DNA from: Polycyclovorans algicola TG408
GTDB lineage: Bacteria > Pseudomonadota > Gammaproteobacteria > Nevskiales > Nevskiaceae
Assembly: GCF_000711245.1 (NCBI RefSeq)
Contig: NZ_JOMH01000001.1
Location: forward strand, 1,172,830 to 1,236,829
Length of the DNA stretch: 64,000 bases
Reading direction: 5' to 3'
In this document: positions 26,859 to 36,198 of the stretch, piece after piece
How the letters are laid out: the number at the start of each line of letters is the position of its first letter
How positions within the stretch are numbered: position 1 is the first letter of the stretch
Program-made: the position numbers and the translations under genes
Notes under the pieces: generated by a model
The model's input: the letters and a program-made list of their open reading frames with translations, nothing else
Databases searched by the model: none
What the model was told of the DNA's origin: nothing

Positions 26859-27226
26859 TCATCCGCCTCGCCGCCGACGCCGTGCTGGTTATCCACCTCG
26901 CCTTCATCGTGTGGGCGGTGCTGGGCGGACTGGCGGTGCTGTGGCGGCGCTGGATGCTGTGGGCGCATCTGCCGGCGCTGGGCTGGGGCATCTGGATTGA
27001 ACTCAGCCACGGCATCTGTCCGCTGACCCCGCTGGAGAATTACTTTCGCGACCGCGCCGGGCAGGCGGGGTATGACGGTGGCTTCATTGATCACTACCTG
27101 GTGTCGCTGATTTACCCGGCCGGTCTGACGCCGACGCACCAGTTCGGACTCGCGTTGGCGCTGGTGCTGATCAACGTCGTGATCTACGGATTTGTCTGGC
27201 GTCGCTGGCGGCGGCGGTATGCTTGA
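26855..27226 (+). CDS. DUF2784 family membrane protein
   Basis: The 123-residue protein has hydrophobic segments at about residues 5-30, 36-50 and 95-115, with the DUF2784 pattern VIHLAFIVWAVLGGLAVLWRRWMLWAHLPALGWGIWIELSHGICPLTPLENYFR. Its function is unknown. The start overlaps the mnmE stop by four bases. Confidence 0.85.
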   Translation: MIIRLAADAVLVIHLAFIVWAVLGGLAVLWRRWMLWAHLPALGWGIWIELSHGICPLTPLENYFRDRAGQAGYDGGFIDHYLVSLIYPAGLTPTHQFGLALALVLINVVIYGFVWRRWRRRYA

Positions 27227-27257
27227 GCCTTGACCCGACCCGACCTGCAGCCGCCCC

Positions 27258-27815
27258 ATGTCCCAACCGTTTCGCTTCTGCCCGCAATGCGCCACCCCCC
27301 TTGAGCTGTCGTTTCAGGGCGACCGCGACCGGCTGGCCTGCCCGGACCGGCGCTGCGGCTTCGTGCACTGGGACAACCCGACGCCGGTGGTGGCGGCCAT
27401 CGTCGAGCACCAAGGGCAGATCATTCTGGCGCGCAACGTGGCGTGGCCGGCATCGTTTTACGCGCTGATCACCGGCTTTCTGGAGCGCGGCGAAACGCCT
27501 GAGGATGGCGTGCAGCGCGAGGTCGAGGAAGAGCTGGGCCTGACGCCGCAGGGCGCGCATTTTGTCGGGCTTTACGAGTTTCACCGCATGAACCAGTTGA
27601 TCATCGCCTATCACGTGCCCGCCACCGGCACGGTGCGGCTCAACGAAGAACTGGCCGACTGGAAACACGTGCCGTTCGACAACCTTCACTACTGGCCGGC
27701 CGGCACCGGCTACGCCCTGCGTGACTGGGCCGAGGCGCGCGGCTATTCCGCCAAGCGCATCGAACTGCCCGCAAAAATGCAGGCGCCACAGGCTGGAGAG
27801 ACCGCACAGTCATGA
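27258..27815 (+). CDS. NUDIX hydrolase with N-terminal zinc ribbon
   Basis: The 185-residue enzyme starts with FCPQCATPLELSF...LACPDRRCGF, a four-Cys zinc ribbon, then a Nudix fold with the box GFLERGETPEDGVQREVEEELG matching GX5EX7REUXEEXGU. This two-part arrangement resembles the NudC-like group but is shorter than NudC (about 257 residues). It should hydrolyse a nucleoside diphosphate derivative; the substrate is unknown. The small lipoprotein gene overlaps its end by four bases. Confidence 0.88.
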   Translation: MSQPFRFCPQCATPLELSFQGDRDRLACPDRRCGFVHWDNPTPVVAAIVEHQGQIILARNVAWPASFYALITGFLERGETPEDGVQREVEEELGLTPQGAHFVGLYEFHRMNQLIIAYHVPATGTVRLNEELADWKHVPFDNLHYWPAGTGYALRDWAEARGYSAKRIELPAKMQAPQAGETAQS

Positions 27816-28153
27816 ACCCGATCAATTTTCCAAGCGTCACCCGCGTCGCGTTGTTGGCTGCGGCCCTGTCGTTGGGTGCGTGTGCCAACGGCCAATGGCC
27901 GTGGGCGACGACTGAAGTCGATGAGGTCGAACAGATGAGCACAACATCGCAGCCGGGCCATGTCACCGACATGGAAGGTTTCGCCGCCTTCATCGACCTG
28001 CGGCCCACGCCAGACCAGTTCCGCTCGCGCTATCCCGACGTGCAACTGGTGATGCCCGGTGACATCACCACCAAGGAGCTGCGCTTTGACAACAGCCGCT
28101 TCTTTGCCGAGTTGGACGACAGCGGTTTGATTACCGGCGGTCGCTTCCAGTAG
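27812..28153 (+). CDS. Predicted small lipoprotein, unknown family
   Basis: The 113-residue product has a hydrophobic leader ending in the lipobox LGAC (about residues 22-25), so it is likely a lipoprotein. The mature part has HVTDMEGFAAFIDLRPTPDQFRSRYPDVQLVMPGDITTKELRFDNSRFFAEL. No family was recognised with certainty. ATGA overlap with the Nudix gene suggests co-expression. Confidence 0.75.
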   Translation: MNPINFPSVTRVALLAAALSLGACANGQWPWATTEVDEVEQMSTTSQPGHVTDMEGFAAFIDLRPTPDQFRSRYPDVQLVMPGDITTKELRFDNSRFFAELDDSGLITGGRFQ

Positions 28154-28172
28154 GCGCAGCAGGCGGCAGGGC

Positions 28173-28529
28173 ATGGCGCGCGACCGGGGTCACGCATTCG
28201 ACAACGCCGCCGCGCGCCGCGAGGTGCTCAAGGTGATTGCCGCCATTCCCCCTGGCTGCGTCGCCAGTTACGGACAGGTGGCTTTTGAGGCCGGGTTTCC
28301 CGGTCGCGCGCGCTGGGTCGGGCGGTTGCTTTCCGAGGGTTTGGCGCAGCACAAGGGCTGGCATCGCGTGTTGCGCAACGACGGCATGTTGGGTCTGCCG
28401 AAGGTGAGCCCGGCGCATGTCGAACAGCGGTCAATGCTGGTGGCCGAAGGACACGTGTTTCGCAATGACCGGGTCGACATCGCGGCGCGCCGCTGGCGAC
28501 CGCGCAGCGACGCGCCACTGGTTGACTGA
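28173..28529 (+). CDS. Alkyltransferase-like (Atl) DNA-binding protein
   Basis: The 118-residue protein resembles the DNA-binding domain of O6-alkylguanine-DNA alkyltransferase: IPPGCVASYGQVAFEAGFPGRARWVGRLLSEG and GWHRVLRNDGMLGLP. The alkyl-accepting PCHR site is absent, the position reading GWHRV. It therefore fits the Atl family, which binds alkylated guanine and passes it to nucleotide excision repair. The gene converges with the M13 peptidase gene. Confidence 0.85.
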   Translation: MARDRGHAFDNAAARREVLKVIAAIPPGCVASYGQVAFEAGFPGRARWVGRLLSEGLAQHKGWHRVLRNDGMLGLPKVSPAHVEQRSMLVAEGHVFRNDRVDIAARRWRPRSDAPLVD

Positions 28530-28532
28530 GCG

Positions 28533-30626
28533 CTACCAGATGCTCACCCGTGCCTCGGGTGCGAGATAGAGCGGCGCGGTCTCGTCGATGTCGAAGGCGT
28601 CGTACCACGCGTCGATGTTGCGGACGATGCCATTGGTGCGGAACTCGTCCGGCGCGTGTGGCCCGGTTTTCAGGCGGGTGATCATTTCTTCTTCGCGGAA
28701 GTTGCGCGCCCACACCTGGGCCCAGCCAATGAACAGTCTTTGTTCGGCAGTCCAGCCGTCGATGATCGGCGGCGGCAGCTCGCCGGCCGACAGCAAATAG
28801 GCTTTGCGGGCAATCGACAGGCCGCCGAGGTCGCCGATGTTTTCACCCAGCGACAACGCGCCGTTCACGCAATGACCGTCCAACGGGCAGTAGTCGTTGT
28901 ACTGCTCGACCAGACGTGCGGTGAGCGCGTCGAAGGCATTGCGGTCTTCTTCGGTCCACCAGTTCTTGAGGTTGCCGTCGCCGTCATATTTGGAGCCCTG
29001 GTCGTCGAAGCCGTGACCAATCTCGTGGCCGATGACCGAACCAATGGCGCCGAAGTTGATGGCGTCTTCGGCGTCCAGGTCAAAGAACGGCGGCTGCAGA
29101 ATGGCAGCCGGAAACACGATCTCGTTCATCGTCGGGTTGTAGTAGGCGTTGACGGTTTGCGGCGTCATGAACCACTCGTCGCGATCCACCGGCTGGCCGA
29201 TCTTGCCGCGCTGGCGCTCGGCCTCGAAGGCTGCCGCGCGGCGCAGGTTGCCGACCAGATCACCCTCTTGCACCTGCAGCGCCGAGTAGTCGCGCCACTG
29301 GTCGGGGTAGCCGATTTTGGTGTTGAACTTGCCGAGCTTTTCCAGCGCTTTCTTGCGCGTGTCTTCGCCCATCCACTCCAGTTCGGCAATGCTTTTGGCG
29401 TAGGCCTGCGTGAGGTAATCGACCAGACGTTCCATGCGCGCCTTGGCCTCGGGAGGGAAGTGCTCTTCGACGTAACGCTTGCCCAGGGCCTCGCCTAGCG
29501 ATGACTCGACCGCCGACACGGCACGCTTCCAGCGTGGCCGGTTTTCGCTGACGCCGCGCAGGGTGCGCGCGTAAAAATCGAAGTGCGCTTCGACTAGGTC
29601 GGCCGACAACGCCGGAGCGAACTCGCGCATCACACCCAGTACGAGGTAGTGCTGCACGGTGTCCCATTCGGTGTCGCCCAGCGCGGCCGCGAGCTCGGTG
29701 ATCGCCTCCGGCTGCATGACGATCAGCGCGTCACTGCCGTCCAATCCGGCCGCGGTGAGCGCGGCACGCAGGTCGAAGTCGTCGGTGAGTGAGTTGGTGT
29801 CGTCAAGGCTGAAACGGTTGTAGGTGCGCTCGCGGTCACGGGACTCGACGCGCGTCCAGTGTGCCTCGGCAAGGCGGGTTTCGAGGGCCATGACGGCCTC
29901 GGCGGCCTTTCGGGACTTCTTGCCGTCGTTATCATCCTCGATGGGAACGATGCGGCTGAGCATGTCGGCCAGATAGTCGACATAGGCGGCGCGGATGGTG
30001 TCAAAGCGCTCGCCTTCATCGAGATAAAAACTGCGGTCGGGCAAGCCGATCTGCCCGCCCTGATGCAGGTAGGCAATGTACTTCGTGGCGTCGCGTGCAT
30101 CCTGCCCGACCCAGAACGACAGCGGCTGCGGCAGGCCTTTGGCCGCCCACTGGCCGAGGAATTTGGGCAGCGCATCGACCGACTCCAGTGCGTCAATCTC
30201 GTTCAGCAGATCCCGCACCGGCTTCAGGCCTTTGACCTCGGCCATCTTGTCGTCCATGAAGCTGCGATAGAACGACGCCAGTTGCTGCGCTTCCGGGTCG
30301 TCATGCTTGTCAACCTTGGCCAGGCGCTCGAGCAGCGCACGAATCTGTAACTCGGCGCGGTCGGCCAACACCGTGAAGGCGCCGTAGCTGGAGCGATCCG
30401 CGGGAATCTCGTTTTCGGCCAGCCAGGTGCCGTTGACGTAACGGTAAAAGTCTTCGCCCGGCGCAACGTCGCGGTCAAAGTGGGCTTCAATCACGCCCGA
30501 GTGCGGCGGTGGCGGCGGAATCTCTGACCGCTGGTCCGGTGCGCGTGTCGGCGGCGCCTGGTCGCAGGCAGCAAGGCCGGCGGTCGCCAGCAGTAGCAGG
30601 GGCAGGCAAGACTTCAGATGCATCAT
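28533..30626 (-). CDS. M13 family metallopeptidase (neprilysin-like), lipoprotein
   Basis: The 697-residue protein begins with a lipoprotein signal (LPLLLLATAGLAAC). The N-terminal M13 lobe starts DVAPGEDFYRYVNGTWLAENEIPADRSSYGAF. The zinc site is VIGHEIGHGFDDQG near residue 533 (HEXXH) with ENIGDLGGLSIA supplying the third ligand region, and the C-terminal part ends near YLAPEARVSIW. Such enzymes are exported zinc endo- or oligopeptidases. Two adjacent ATGs (30626, 30623) are possible starts. Confidence 0.92.
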   Translation of the reverse strand: MMHLKSCLPLLLLATAGLAACDQAPPTRAPDQRSEIPPPPPHSGVIEAHFDRDVAPGEDFYRYVNGTWLAENEIPADRSSYGAFTVLADRAELQIRALLERLAKVDKHDDPEAQQLASFYRSFMDDKMAEVKGLKPVRDLLNEIDALESVDALPKFLGQWAAKGLPQPLSFWVGQDARDATKYIAYLHQGGQIGLPDRSFYLDEGERFDTIRAAYVDYLADMLSRIVPIEDDNDGKKSRKAAEAVMALETRLAEAHWTRVESRDRERTYNRFSLDDTNSLTDDFDLRAALTAAGLDGSDALIVMQPEAITELAAALGDTEWDTVQHYLVLGVMREFAPALSADLVEAHFDFYARTLRGVSENRPRWKRAVSAVESSLGEALGKRYVEEHFPPEAKARMERLVDYLTQAYAKSIAELEWMGEDTRKKALEKLGKFNTKIGYPDQWRDYSALQVQEGDLVGNLRRAAAFEAERQRGKIGQPVDRDEWFMTPQTVNAYYNPTMNEIVFPAAILQPPFFDLDAEDAINFGAIGSVIGHEIGHGFDDQGSKYDGDGNLKNWWTEEDRNAFDALTARLVEQYNDYCPLDGHCVNGALSLGENIGDLGGLSIARKAYLLSAGELPPPIIDGWTAEQRLFIGWAQVWARNFREEEMITRLKTGPHAPDEFRTNGIVRNIDAWYDAFDIDETAPLYLAPEARVSIW

Positions 30627-30776
30627 GTTGGCAGCAGCTCCGGGTCGGGCTTGAAGGCGTCGCGAATGCGCGCTTGGGCGCCCTAAAAATAGCCCATATC
30701 GGAAAGGACCAAGCAGTTCGCCCACGTTCTCCCATGGTGAGCGTAAGCCGCTGAGGAGATCCGGCCCTGAATGCGG

Positions 30777-30807
30777 ACCGCCTGCCGCAACACCTGCGGC
30801 AGGCGGT
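30777..30807 (-). terminator. Stem-loop after glycosyltransferase gene
   Basis: A perfect 13-bp stem (ACCGCCTGCCGCA and its complement) closes a five-base loop directly at the stop codon of the glycosyltransferase gene. The T-run expected of an intrinsic terminator is missing, so its strength is uncertain. Confidence 0.6.
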
Positions 30808-31928
30808 CAGGTCGCCGGACGGGGCTTCAGACCCAGCGGACGTCGTGCGCGCGGGGTGGGCTGGCGCGCTGCGCCCAGCTCGGCGATGTAGCGGTGCAGG
30901 GTGGCGGTGGCTTCGGCGCGACCGTCACCGGCGTGGTCGCGCATGTGGCTGCGGTACTGGGCGTGATGGGTCAGAAAGCGGTCCACGTCCGATGGGGTCA
31001 GGCGCTTCAGGTCGGCGCGCATGCCGATGCCCATCCGCTCAATCATGTGGGCATTGAGTCGTTGCTCGAAGGCATCTTCCGGCGCGGCAAGGAACGGTTT
31101 GCCAAAGTGCATCGCCTCGCCGATCAACTGGTTGCCGGCGGTCGACAGCACTGCTTTGCAACTGGCGAGGTCGCGCAGAAACCACTCGTTGGAGGGCGCG
31201 CGAAAGTCGAGGTTGTCGACGGTGCCACGATGCGGAGTGCCGTAAATCACCACCGGACAGTCGAGCAGCCGCAGCGCGCGGTCGATGTGGGCGCGGTACT
31301 GGTGCTCGCCCTTGTTGAAATAGCACAGCAGAAAATCGCCATCGGTCGGCTTGAGGCGCTTCACCTCGTCACGCAGCATCGGCCCCACCACCTTGACGCC
31401 GGGATAGGCGCCTTCGGCCGGGTAAAAGCTGGCGATGAGGATGCGCTCGGGGATGCCCATCAGTTGCCGATAGCCCATCGCATCGCGCATGCCCGACAGC
31501 CACAGGTCAGGCGGAAAGTGCGGCTTGCAGTAGGCGATGATGCCCACGTGATCAAAGCTGATGCGCGGCAGTTTGAGCTTCTGTGCGATACGGTGGGTCC
31601 AGGCCTCGGAGTCACTGATCACCAACTGGATGTCGCGGCTGCGGAACTCGCGTTCAACCTGCTCGGTGCCGTGCCCGCCAAACAGCAGATCGGCCATCGG
31701 CGCAACGTTTTCACCGACCGTGCGTGTCACCGAGTGGCCGCCGGCCTTGTTGTAGCGGTAACCGATGGTGGGGATGCGCACCGTGGGGTAAAGCGGTGCC
31801 AACACGTCGAAGGCATCGCCACCGGCAAACACGGTCACTTCGTGTTCGGCGGTCAACGATGGCAGCACGCTCAGGGTGCGCATCGCATGGCCGCGACCGT
31901 AGCCCATCACGCCATAGGCAATTCGCAT
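30807..31928 (-). CDS. MJ1255/VC2487-like glycosyltransferase
   Basis: The 373-residue product begins MRIAYGVMGYGRGHAMRTLSVLPSL, the nucleotide-sugar transferase GT-B opening, and later has VLSTAGNQLIGEAMHFGKPFLAAPEDAFEQRLNAHMIERMGIGM, the donor-binding C-terminal block of MurG-like enzymes. It resembles the MJ1255/VC2487 family of predicted glycosyltransferases. The acceptor is unknown. The ATG at 31928 is preferred over one at 31934 because GGAGAG is correctly spaced from it. Confidence 0.82.
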   Translation of the reverse strand: MRIAYGVMGYGRGHAMRTLSVLPSLTAEHEVTVFAGGDAFDVLAPLYPTVRIPTIGYRYNKAGGHSVTRTVGENVAPMADLLFGGHGTEQVEREFRSRDIQLVISDSEAWTHRIAQKLKLPRISFDHVGIIAYCKPHFPPDLWLSGMRDAMGYRQLMGIPERILIASFYPAEGAYPGVKVVGPMLRDEVKRLKPTDGDFLLCYFNKGEHQYRAHIDRALRLLDCPVVIYGTPHRGTVDNLDFRAPSNEWFLRDLASCKAVLSTAGNQLIGEAMHFGKPFLAAPEDAFEQRLNAHMIERMGIGMRADLKRLTPSDVDRFLTHHAQYRSHMRDHAGDGRAEATATLHRYIAELGAARQPTPRARRPLGLKPRPAT

Positions 31929-32020
31929 GATCATCTCTCCGATGGATCTGCGCGCAAGGCTAGGTCGGGCGCATCACCAAACCATGACAGTGCGATGACG
32001 GATTGATGACAGACGTGCAC

Positions 32021-32047
32021 AAAAAAGGGAGGCCTTAAGCCTCCCTT
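32021..32047 (-). terminator. Intrinsic terminator of the YfaZ-like gene
   Basis: On the minus strand AAGGGAGGC, a five-base loop and GCCTCCCTT are followed by TTTT. The perfect 9-bp stem plus T-run is a textbook rho-independent terminator 20 bases after the stop at 32067. Confidence 0.92.
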
Positions 32048-32066
32048 GGTGTTTCCGCAAGGCGCC

Positions 32067-32636
32067 TCAGAAAGCGACGCGAACGCCGACTCTGAAGCCG
32101 TCGTTGTCGACGTCGCCGCCGGCGTCCGGCTCCAGCGTCAGCATCCGGTACTCGGCGAACATACCGATCAGGCCAAGGCCGACGCGCGCGCCCAACAGCA
32201 GCTCGGTCATGTCGGCGTCGTCGAGCCAGCCCAGCCCGGCGCGACCGTAAACGCTGACCAACGGCAGGTTGGTTTCGAGACCGACGAAGGCGCCGTAGCC
32301 GTCCTGATCGGTGCCGGCCAGGTCGAAGTCGAGGTACTGGATTTCGCCAGTCAGGTCGAGCAAGGGTGTGACGCCAAAGCTCATGCCGCCGCCAAGGCGG
32401 GTTTCTTCGTAGTCCTCACCATTGTCGAGTTCTTCATCCAGGTACTCGGCGCGGGCAAACAGGCCGGTGCCTGGCAGATTGACGCGGCCGCGCAAGCCAA
32501 AGCCGTCGCTGTCTTCTTTGGCCCCGCCAGCATCAAATTCGCTGAACGAAGCGTAGCCTTCAACCGATGCCAACAGCTCGGCGTTGGCTGCAAACGGCAG
32601 GGCTGTGAATGCTGCCAATGCGATGAACTTTTTCAT
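32067..32636 (-). CDS. YfaZ-like outer membrane protein
   Basis: The 189-residue protein has a cleavable signal peptide (MKKFIALAAFTALPFAANA) and alternating amphipathic strands such as GVTPLLDLTGEIQYLDFDLAG and VYGRAGLGWLDDADMTELLLGARVGLGLIG. It ends in the outer-membrane beta-barrel signature phenylalanine (GFRVGVRVAF). The strand order resembles the YfaZ family of small barrels. GGAGAAGGGG precedes the ATG at 32636. Confidence 0.83.
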   Translation of the reverse strand: MKKFIALAAFTALPFAANAELLASVEGYASFSEFDAGGAKEDSDGFGLRGRVNLPGTGLFARAEYLDEELDNGEDYEETRLGGGMSFGVTPLLDLTGEIQYLDFDLAGTDQDGYGAFVGLETNLPLVSVYGRAGLGWLDDADMTELLLGARVGLGLIGMFAEYRMLTLEPDAGGDVDNDGFRVGVRVAF

Positions 32637-32697
32637 TTGATTCCCCTTCTCCAATGGTCGGACGCAACATGCACCACGCTGGTGCGCGTGGGCGAGT

Positions 32698-34008
32698 CTA
32701 ACGCGGCTTCTTGACTGTTCGCTGACTGCCCTTTTTCACCAGTTTTGCGTAGTAAAAACCGTCGTGATCGTCGCCCGGCGCGATGCGCAGACCGCAGCGT
32801 TCGGCGTGACCCACCGGGCTGGCGATGGCGGCAGGGCGACCATCGGGTGTTTCCATCAAAAAGGCCCGGACAATGTCGTCGCCTTCGGCCCGCAGGATCG
32901 AGCAGGTGGCGTAGACCAGCACGCCGTCAGGCTTGAGCAGCGGCCACAGCCGACGCAGTAACCGCGCCTGGGTGTCGCCAAAGGCTTTCAGGTCGGTGTC
33001 GCGGCGCAGCCACTTGATGTCGGGGTGGCGGCGAATCACGCCGGTGCCCGAGCAGGGAGCATCGATGAGGATGCGGTCGAAGCCTTTGCCGTCGGACCAG
33101 CGGCGCACGTCGGCAGCGTCGCTCAACAGTAATTCGGCGTGCAGGCCCAGGCGCCGCAGGCCGTGCTGCATCTTGCCGAGGCGCGCCGGGTCGTGGTCGA
33201 GGGCGACGACGCTGACGTCGGCCCGTTCCAGGGCGTGCGCGGTCTTGCCGCCGGGCGCCGCGCAGGCGTCGAGCACGCGCTGACCGGGCATCAGGTCGAG
33301 CAGTTCGACGGCCAACTGCGCCGAGGCGTCCTGTACCGACAGCGCGCCGGTGTCGAAGCCCGGCAGTTGCCGTACGTCGCACGGTTGTTCGAGCCGCAGC
33401 GCATCGGGCAGGCCCGGCACTGGGCGTGCCGGATGGCCGGCGGCGGCGAGCGCTGCCAATGCGGCTTCAAGCGTCTGTTGGCGGCGGTTGACGCGCAGGG
33501 TCATCGGCCCCTGGACGTTGCCGGCGGCCAGCACGGCATCGCTGTTTGCCCCCCAGTCGGCCTCGATGGCGCGCACCAGCCACGGCGGGTAGGAATGGCG
33601 CACGCCGGGGTCGGCGGGTACCGCGTCGATGACCGCCTGGCGTTCGCGCTGCACGCGGCGCAGCACCGCGTTGATGAGCCCGCGCACGCCCGACAGGTCG
33701 AGCAGTGCGCAGGCATTGACGGTTTCGTTCAGGGCCGCGTGGTCGGCCGTGTCCATTTCCAGCAGTTGATACAGGCCGCACAGCAACAGCGCCTGCAGCG
33801 GCGTGCCGGGCTGGGGTGGACGCTGCATCAGCGGCTCAAGCTGCGCCTCCAGCCGTCGCCGATGGCGCAACACGCCGTAGGTCAGCGCGCGCGCAAAAGG
33901 GTCCGCGTCGTGGGGCAGGGCATCGTCGAGACTGCGGCCGGCGTGTACCGCCACCAGGGTTTCAACGGCGATGGCGCGCGATCGCGCCGGGGTGCTGGTG
34001 TAGGCCAT
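32698..34008 (-). CDS. rsmB: 16S rRNA (cytosine-967-C5)-methyltransferase
   Basis: The 436-residue protein has the NusB-like N-terminal RNA-binding domain (YGVLRHRRRLEAQLEPLM...LLLCGLYQLLEMDTADHAALNETVNAC) and a methyltransferase domain with VLDACAAPGGKTAHALE (SAM site), FDRILIDAPCSGTGVIRRHPDIKW and LVYATCSILRAEGDD carrying the two catalytic Cys residues. This is RsmB (Sun). In most gammaproteobacteria it directly follows def-fmt; here about 20 kb of foreign DNA lies between. Confidence 0.95.
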   Translation of the reverse strand: MAYTSTPARSRAIAVETLVAVHAGRSLDDALPHDADPFARALTYGVLRHRRRLEAQLEPLMQRPPQPGTPLQALLLCGLYQLLEMDTADHAALNETVNACALLDLSGVRGLINAVLRRVQRERQAVIDAVPADPGVRHSYPPWLVRAIEADWGANSDAVLAAGNVQGPMTLRVNRRQQTLEAALAALAAAGHPARPVPGLPDALRLEQPCDVRQLPGFDTGALSVQDASAQLAVELLDLMPGQRVLDACAAPGGKTAHALERADVSVVALDHDPARLGKMQHGLRRLGLHAELLLSDAADVRRWSDGKGFDRILIDAPCSGTGVIRRHPDIKWLRRDTDLKAFGDTQARLLRRLWPLLKPDGVLVYATCSILRAEGDDIVRAFLMETPDGRPAAIASPVGHAERCGLRIAPGDDHDGFYYAKLVKKGSQRTVKKPR

Positions 34009-34407
34009 AGGCGGCAATGGTAAGCCGCGCCCACAACCGGATATGTCCGGAATAGGTTGAGGAAAGGTGCGGAATAGCCGGAAGGGTTGGTCGCACACCA
34101 CCTCCGGAGACCTTCAAGAGCCGTAGTGGTGGCGAGGTCTTCATGCTTGCCAAGCATCCCACGGCGGCACTCTGGCAGCAAGGAGCCCTCTGCTGGCGGT
34201 AGCTGGCCGCAGGCCGGGAGCGAACGAAGGGAGCGGAAACTGGGAGTGCCGCGAGAGCAGGTCTATCCACAGGACGCCTCGTGGCACTTCCATCGCGTCC
34301 GGCATAAAGCTGGCGATTTGCTCTGTCAGATGGGTAGGTGACGATCCATCCAATTGCCCCAGTTGGTGTGCCAGCCGTCGAATCCCACCTCTTTGATCAG
34401 TGGCTCC
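34009..34407. other. Left island junction region, no intact gene
   Basis: No convincing gene is seen in these 399 bases. They contain a short palindrome CCGGA-TATG-TCCGG at 34037-34050 near the rsmB start. The minus strand stays open in frame after the DUF2326 stop down to a TGA near 34141, which may be a remnant coding tail. TCTTTGATCAGTG at 34390-34402 is repeated in the tyrosine recombinase gene at the other island end. Confidence 0.5.
34390..34402 (+). repeat. 13-bp direct repeat, left copy
   Basis: TCTTTGATCAGTG occurs here and at 53748-53760, close to the two ends of the island. It could be an attachment core or chance. Confidence 0.3.
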
Positions 34408-36198
34408 TTAAGCGAACGCCTTCCGGAACAACATCTCGCTCTCGGAATCTCCGAGCGTGAGGACAGTTACATCGTTTAGATCGAAGTCGAATGTTCCATC
34501 TCTAATCTGTTCGTCGGCCGTAACCGCCAGTTCGTCCTCGTTGAACGTGGCGATGTACTGAAAGGTCGTGTCCTGCTGGCTACGCCCATAGATGTAGTTC
34601 AGCGCCCTGACGACAGTCCTTCTTGAGATGCCGTGGAACGCACCGTCATGAACAAGGAAACGTGGCAAGGGCAAGCGCATGTCAACCGCGTGGAAGAATA
34701 CGGTCAGATCGTAGGCGACAAGCCGCAGTCGCGCATGCCCTAGCGCATCAGCGCGAGGAATGTGTACCTCGATGCTGACTGGCGACTGATTACGTGATCC
34801 GGAGGGTTTGGCTGCGATGTCCAGATACGCACCTTCACGCTCTCCGTCTGTCGTGAGGCTGATCGCCTTCTCGACGATCTCAACAAACAGTTCGCGAATC
34901 GAGCGAATCAATGTCTCGACCCCATTGATCGCTTGGACTGCATCACGACGTGCGGTGTCCACATCAAATCCCAAGTCGGTCAACTGACGGTCCATGTCCG
35001 ACACATCTGCCACGCCCTGAGCCACACGTTCAACTTGTACTTTGCGCTCAGCAAAGCGCTCGAACGCTTCCCGAAGCGAGGTCGTTGCGCCTGCGCCTTC
35101 GACTGTACGAAGGAGGCCGGCGCGTTGGGCCTCTAAGTCTGTGAGTTCGCCAAGCGCCCCTTTTCTCGCTTCATCAAGCTCTCTCATCCGTTTGCCGTGA
35201 AACCGAAGGCGCTCGGCCGCGAGGGATTCACGGAACGCGATTACCTCGTCCAACTGGCGCTTGACCGCGCTGCCCAACGCACGCGATACGAGGAGGTATT
35301 GCTCAGCCACATCCTCCACGTCGATTTCCCTCGTGGTGCTGGTGAAATGGCGGAGTTTTGCGACCTGTCGGTCTGCTCGATCCACCTGCTGACGCAACGT
35401 GCTGATTTTGATGTCGAGTTCGGCAATCACCGACGATACTTTCTTGAAATCGTCGAGAAGATTGAAATCCTTCAATGATGCTTCGAGCGCGGCGACTTCT
35501 TTCTCGCGTGTCGCAAGGTCGGTTCGGAGTTCACCCAAAGACTTGCCGGTGAATTTTTCCACCTGTTGCACAATGGCTTCGCGCTGCTTCCGCTTCTCTT
35601 CGAGACGGTCTCGCTTTTCGCTCAGAACGATCAGTGGCTGATTAGGCAGCCCGAGCAGAAACAGATTCAGCGTCGTCAGTTCACGCTTGTTGGCACCACC
35701 GTGCGTCAGAAATCCGACCGGATCGTAGCGCTTCAGATTGTTGAGGTCGTCCTTGATGAAGAACGGCATCAAGGACCGATAGCGATTGCCCGGCAATTGA
35801 CGTTCTTCGCTGGATGGGAAGAACAAGGTTCCAAGAATTTGCTTTGCCTCGTCTTTGCGGTAACCGTATTCGTCTTCATGCCCGCGCTGCATGAAGATGT
35901 GTTGACCGTCCGCGAATTCGCGACGCAAGCGCACGGACACCCCGCTGACTTCGAGATCAAGACAGATTTCGTGCTTTTCCTCGCGCAGGAAATCATATTT
36001 CGCGTCCGCGAAGCGGCGCTCGGCTGTGTCGGATACCAGCAAGTAGTCGATCAAACGGACAGCGGACGATTTGCCGATACCGTTGATTCCGCGCTCTTCT
36101 TTGTTGCCTGAGTATCGGCCCACGATGAGGTTCAGCCCCGCATGGAATTCCACGGACTGACGCAGGAGCCCAGTTGGTGACCAGAGGCGCTTAAGCAT
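34408..36198 (-). CDS. DUF2326 ABC/SMC-like ATPase of an ABC-three-component system
   Basis: The 596-residue protein has a Rad50/SMC-like head: N-terminal EFHAGLNLIVGRYSGN and Walker A GINGIGKSS (residues 37-45). Long coiled-coil arms run from about residue 180 to 440 (EKRDRLEEKRKQREAIVQQVEKF). The C-terminal DUF2326 region carries a Walker-B-like FLVHDG near residue 512. Such ATPases form the first partner of ABC-3C conflict systems, together with a middle component and an effector. The two genes upstream supply exactly those partners, and the overlaps (eight bases with the middle component) imply one transcript. Confidence 0.82.
   Translation of the reverse strand: MLKRLWSPTGLLRQSVEFHAGLNLIVGRYSGNKEERGINGIGKSSAVRLIDYLLVSDTAERRFADAKYDFLREEKHEICLDLEVSGVSVRLRREFADGQHIFMQRGHEDEYGYRKDEAKQILGTLFFPSSEERQLPGNRYRSLMPFFIKDDLNNLKRYDPVGFLTHGGANKRELTTLNLFLLGLPNQPLIVLSEKRDRLEEKRKQREAIVQQVEKFTGKSLGELRTDLATREKEVAALEASLKDFNLLDDFKKVSSVIAELDIKISTLRQQVDRADRQVAKLRHFTSTTREIDVEDVAEQYLLVSRALGSAVKRQLDEVIAFRESLAAERLRFHGKRMRELDEARKGALGELTDLEAQRAGLLRTVEGAGATTSLREAFERFAERKVQVERVAQGVADVSDMDRQLTDLGFDVDTARRDAVQAINGVETLIRSIRELFVEIVEKAISLTTDGEREGAYLDIAAKPSGSRNQSPVSIEVHIPRADALGHARLRLVAYDLTVFFHAVDMRLPLPRFLVHDGAFHGISRRTVVRALNYIYGRSQQDTTFQYIATFNEDELAVTADEQIRDGTFDFDLNDVTVLTLGDSESEMLFRKAFA

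Noticed and set aside
34260-34270. DnaA-box-like CTATCCACA
   Set aside because: A single site with one mismatch and no cluster or AT-rich region; not an origin.
34380-34410. GTCGAATCCC motif, suggesting a tRNA 3' end as attachment site
   Set aside because: The flanking bases cannot be folded into an acceptor stem or TΨC arm, so no tRNA or tRNA fragment is supported.
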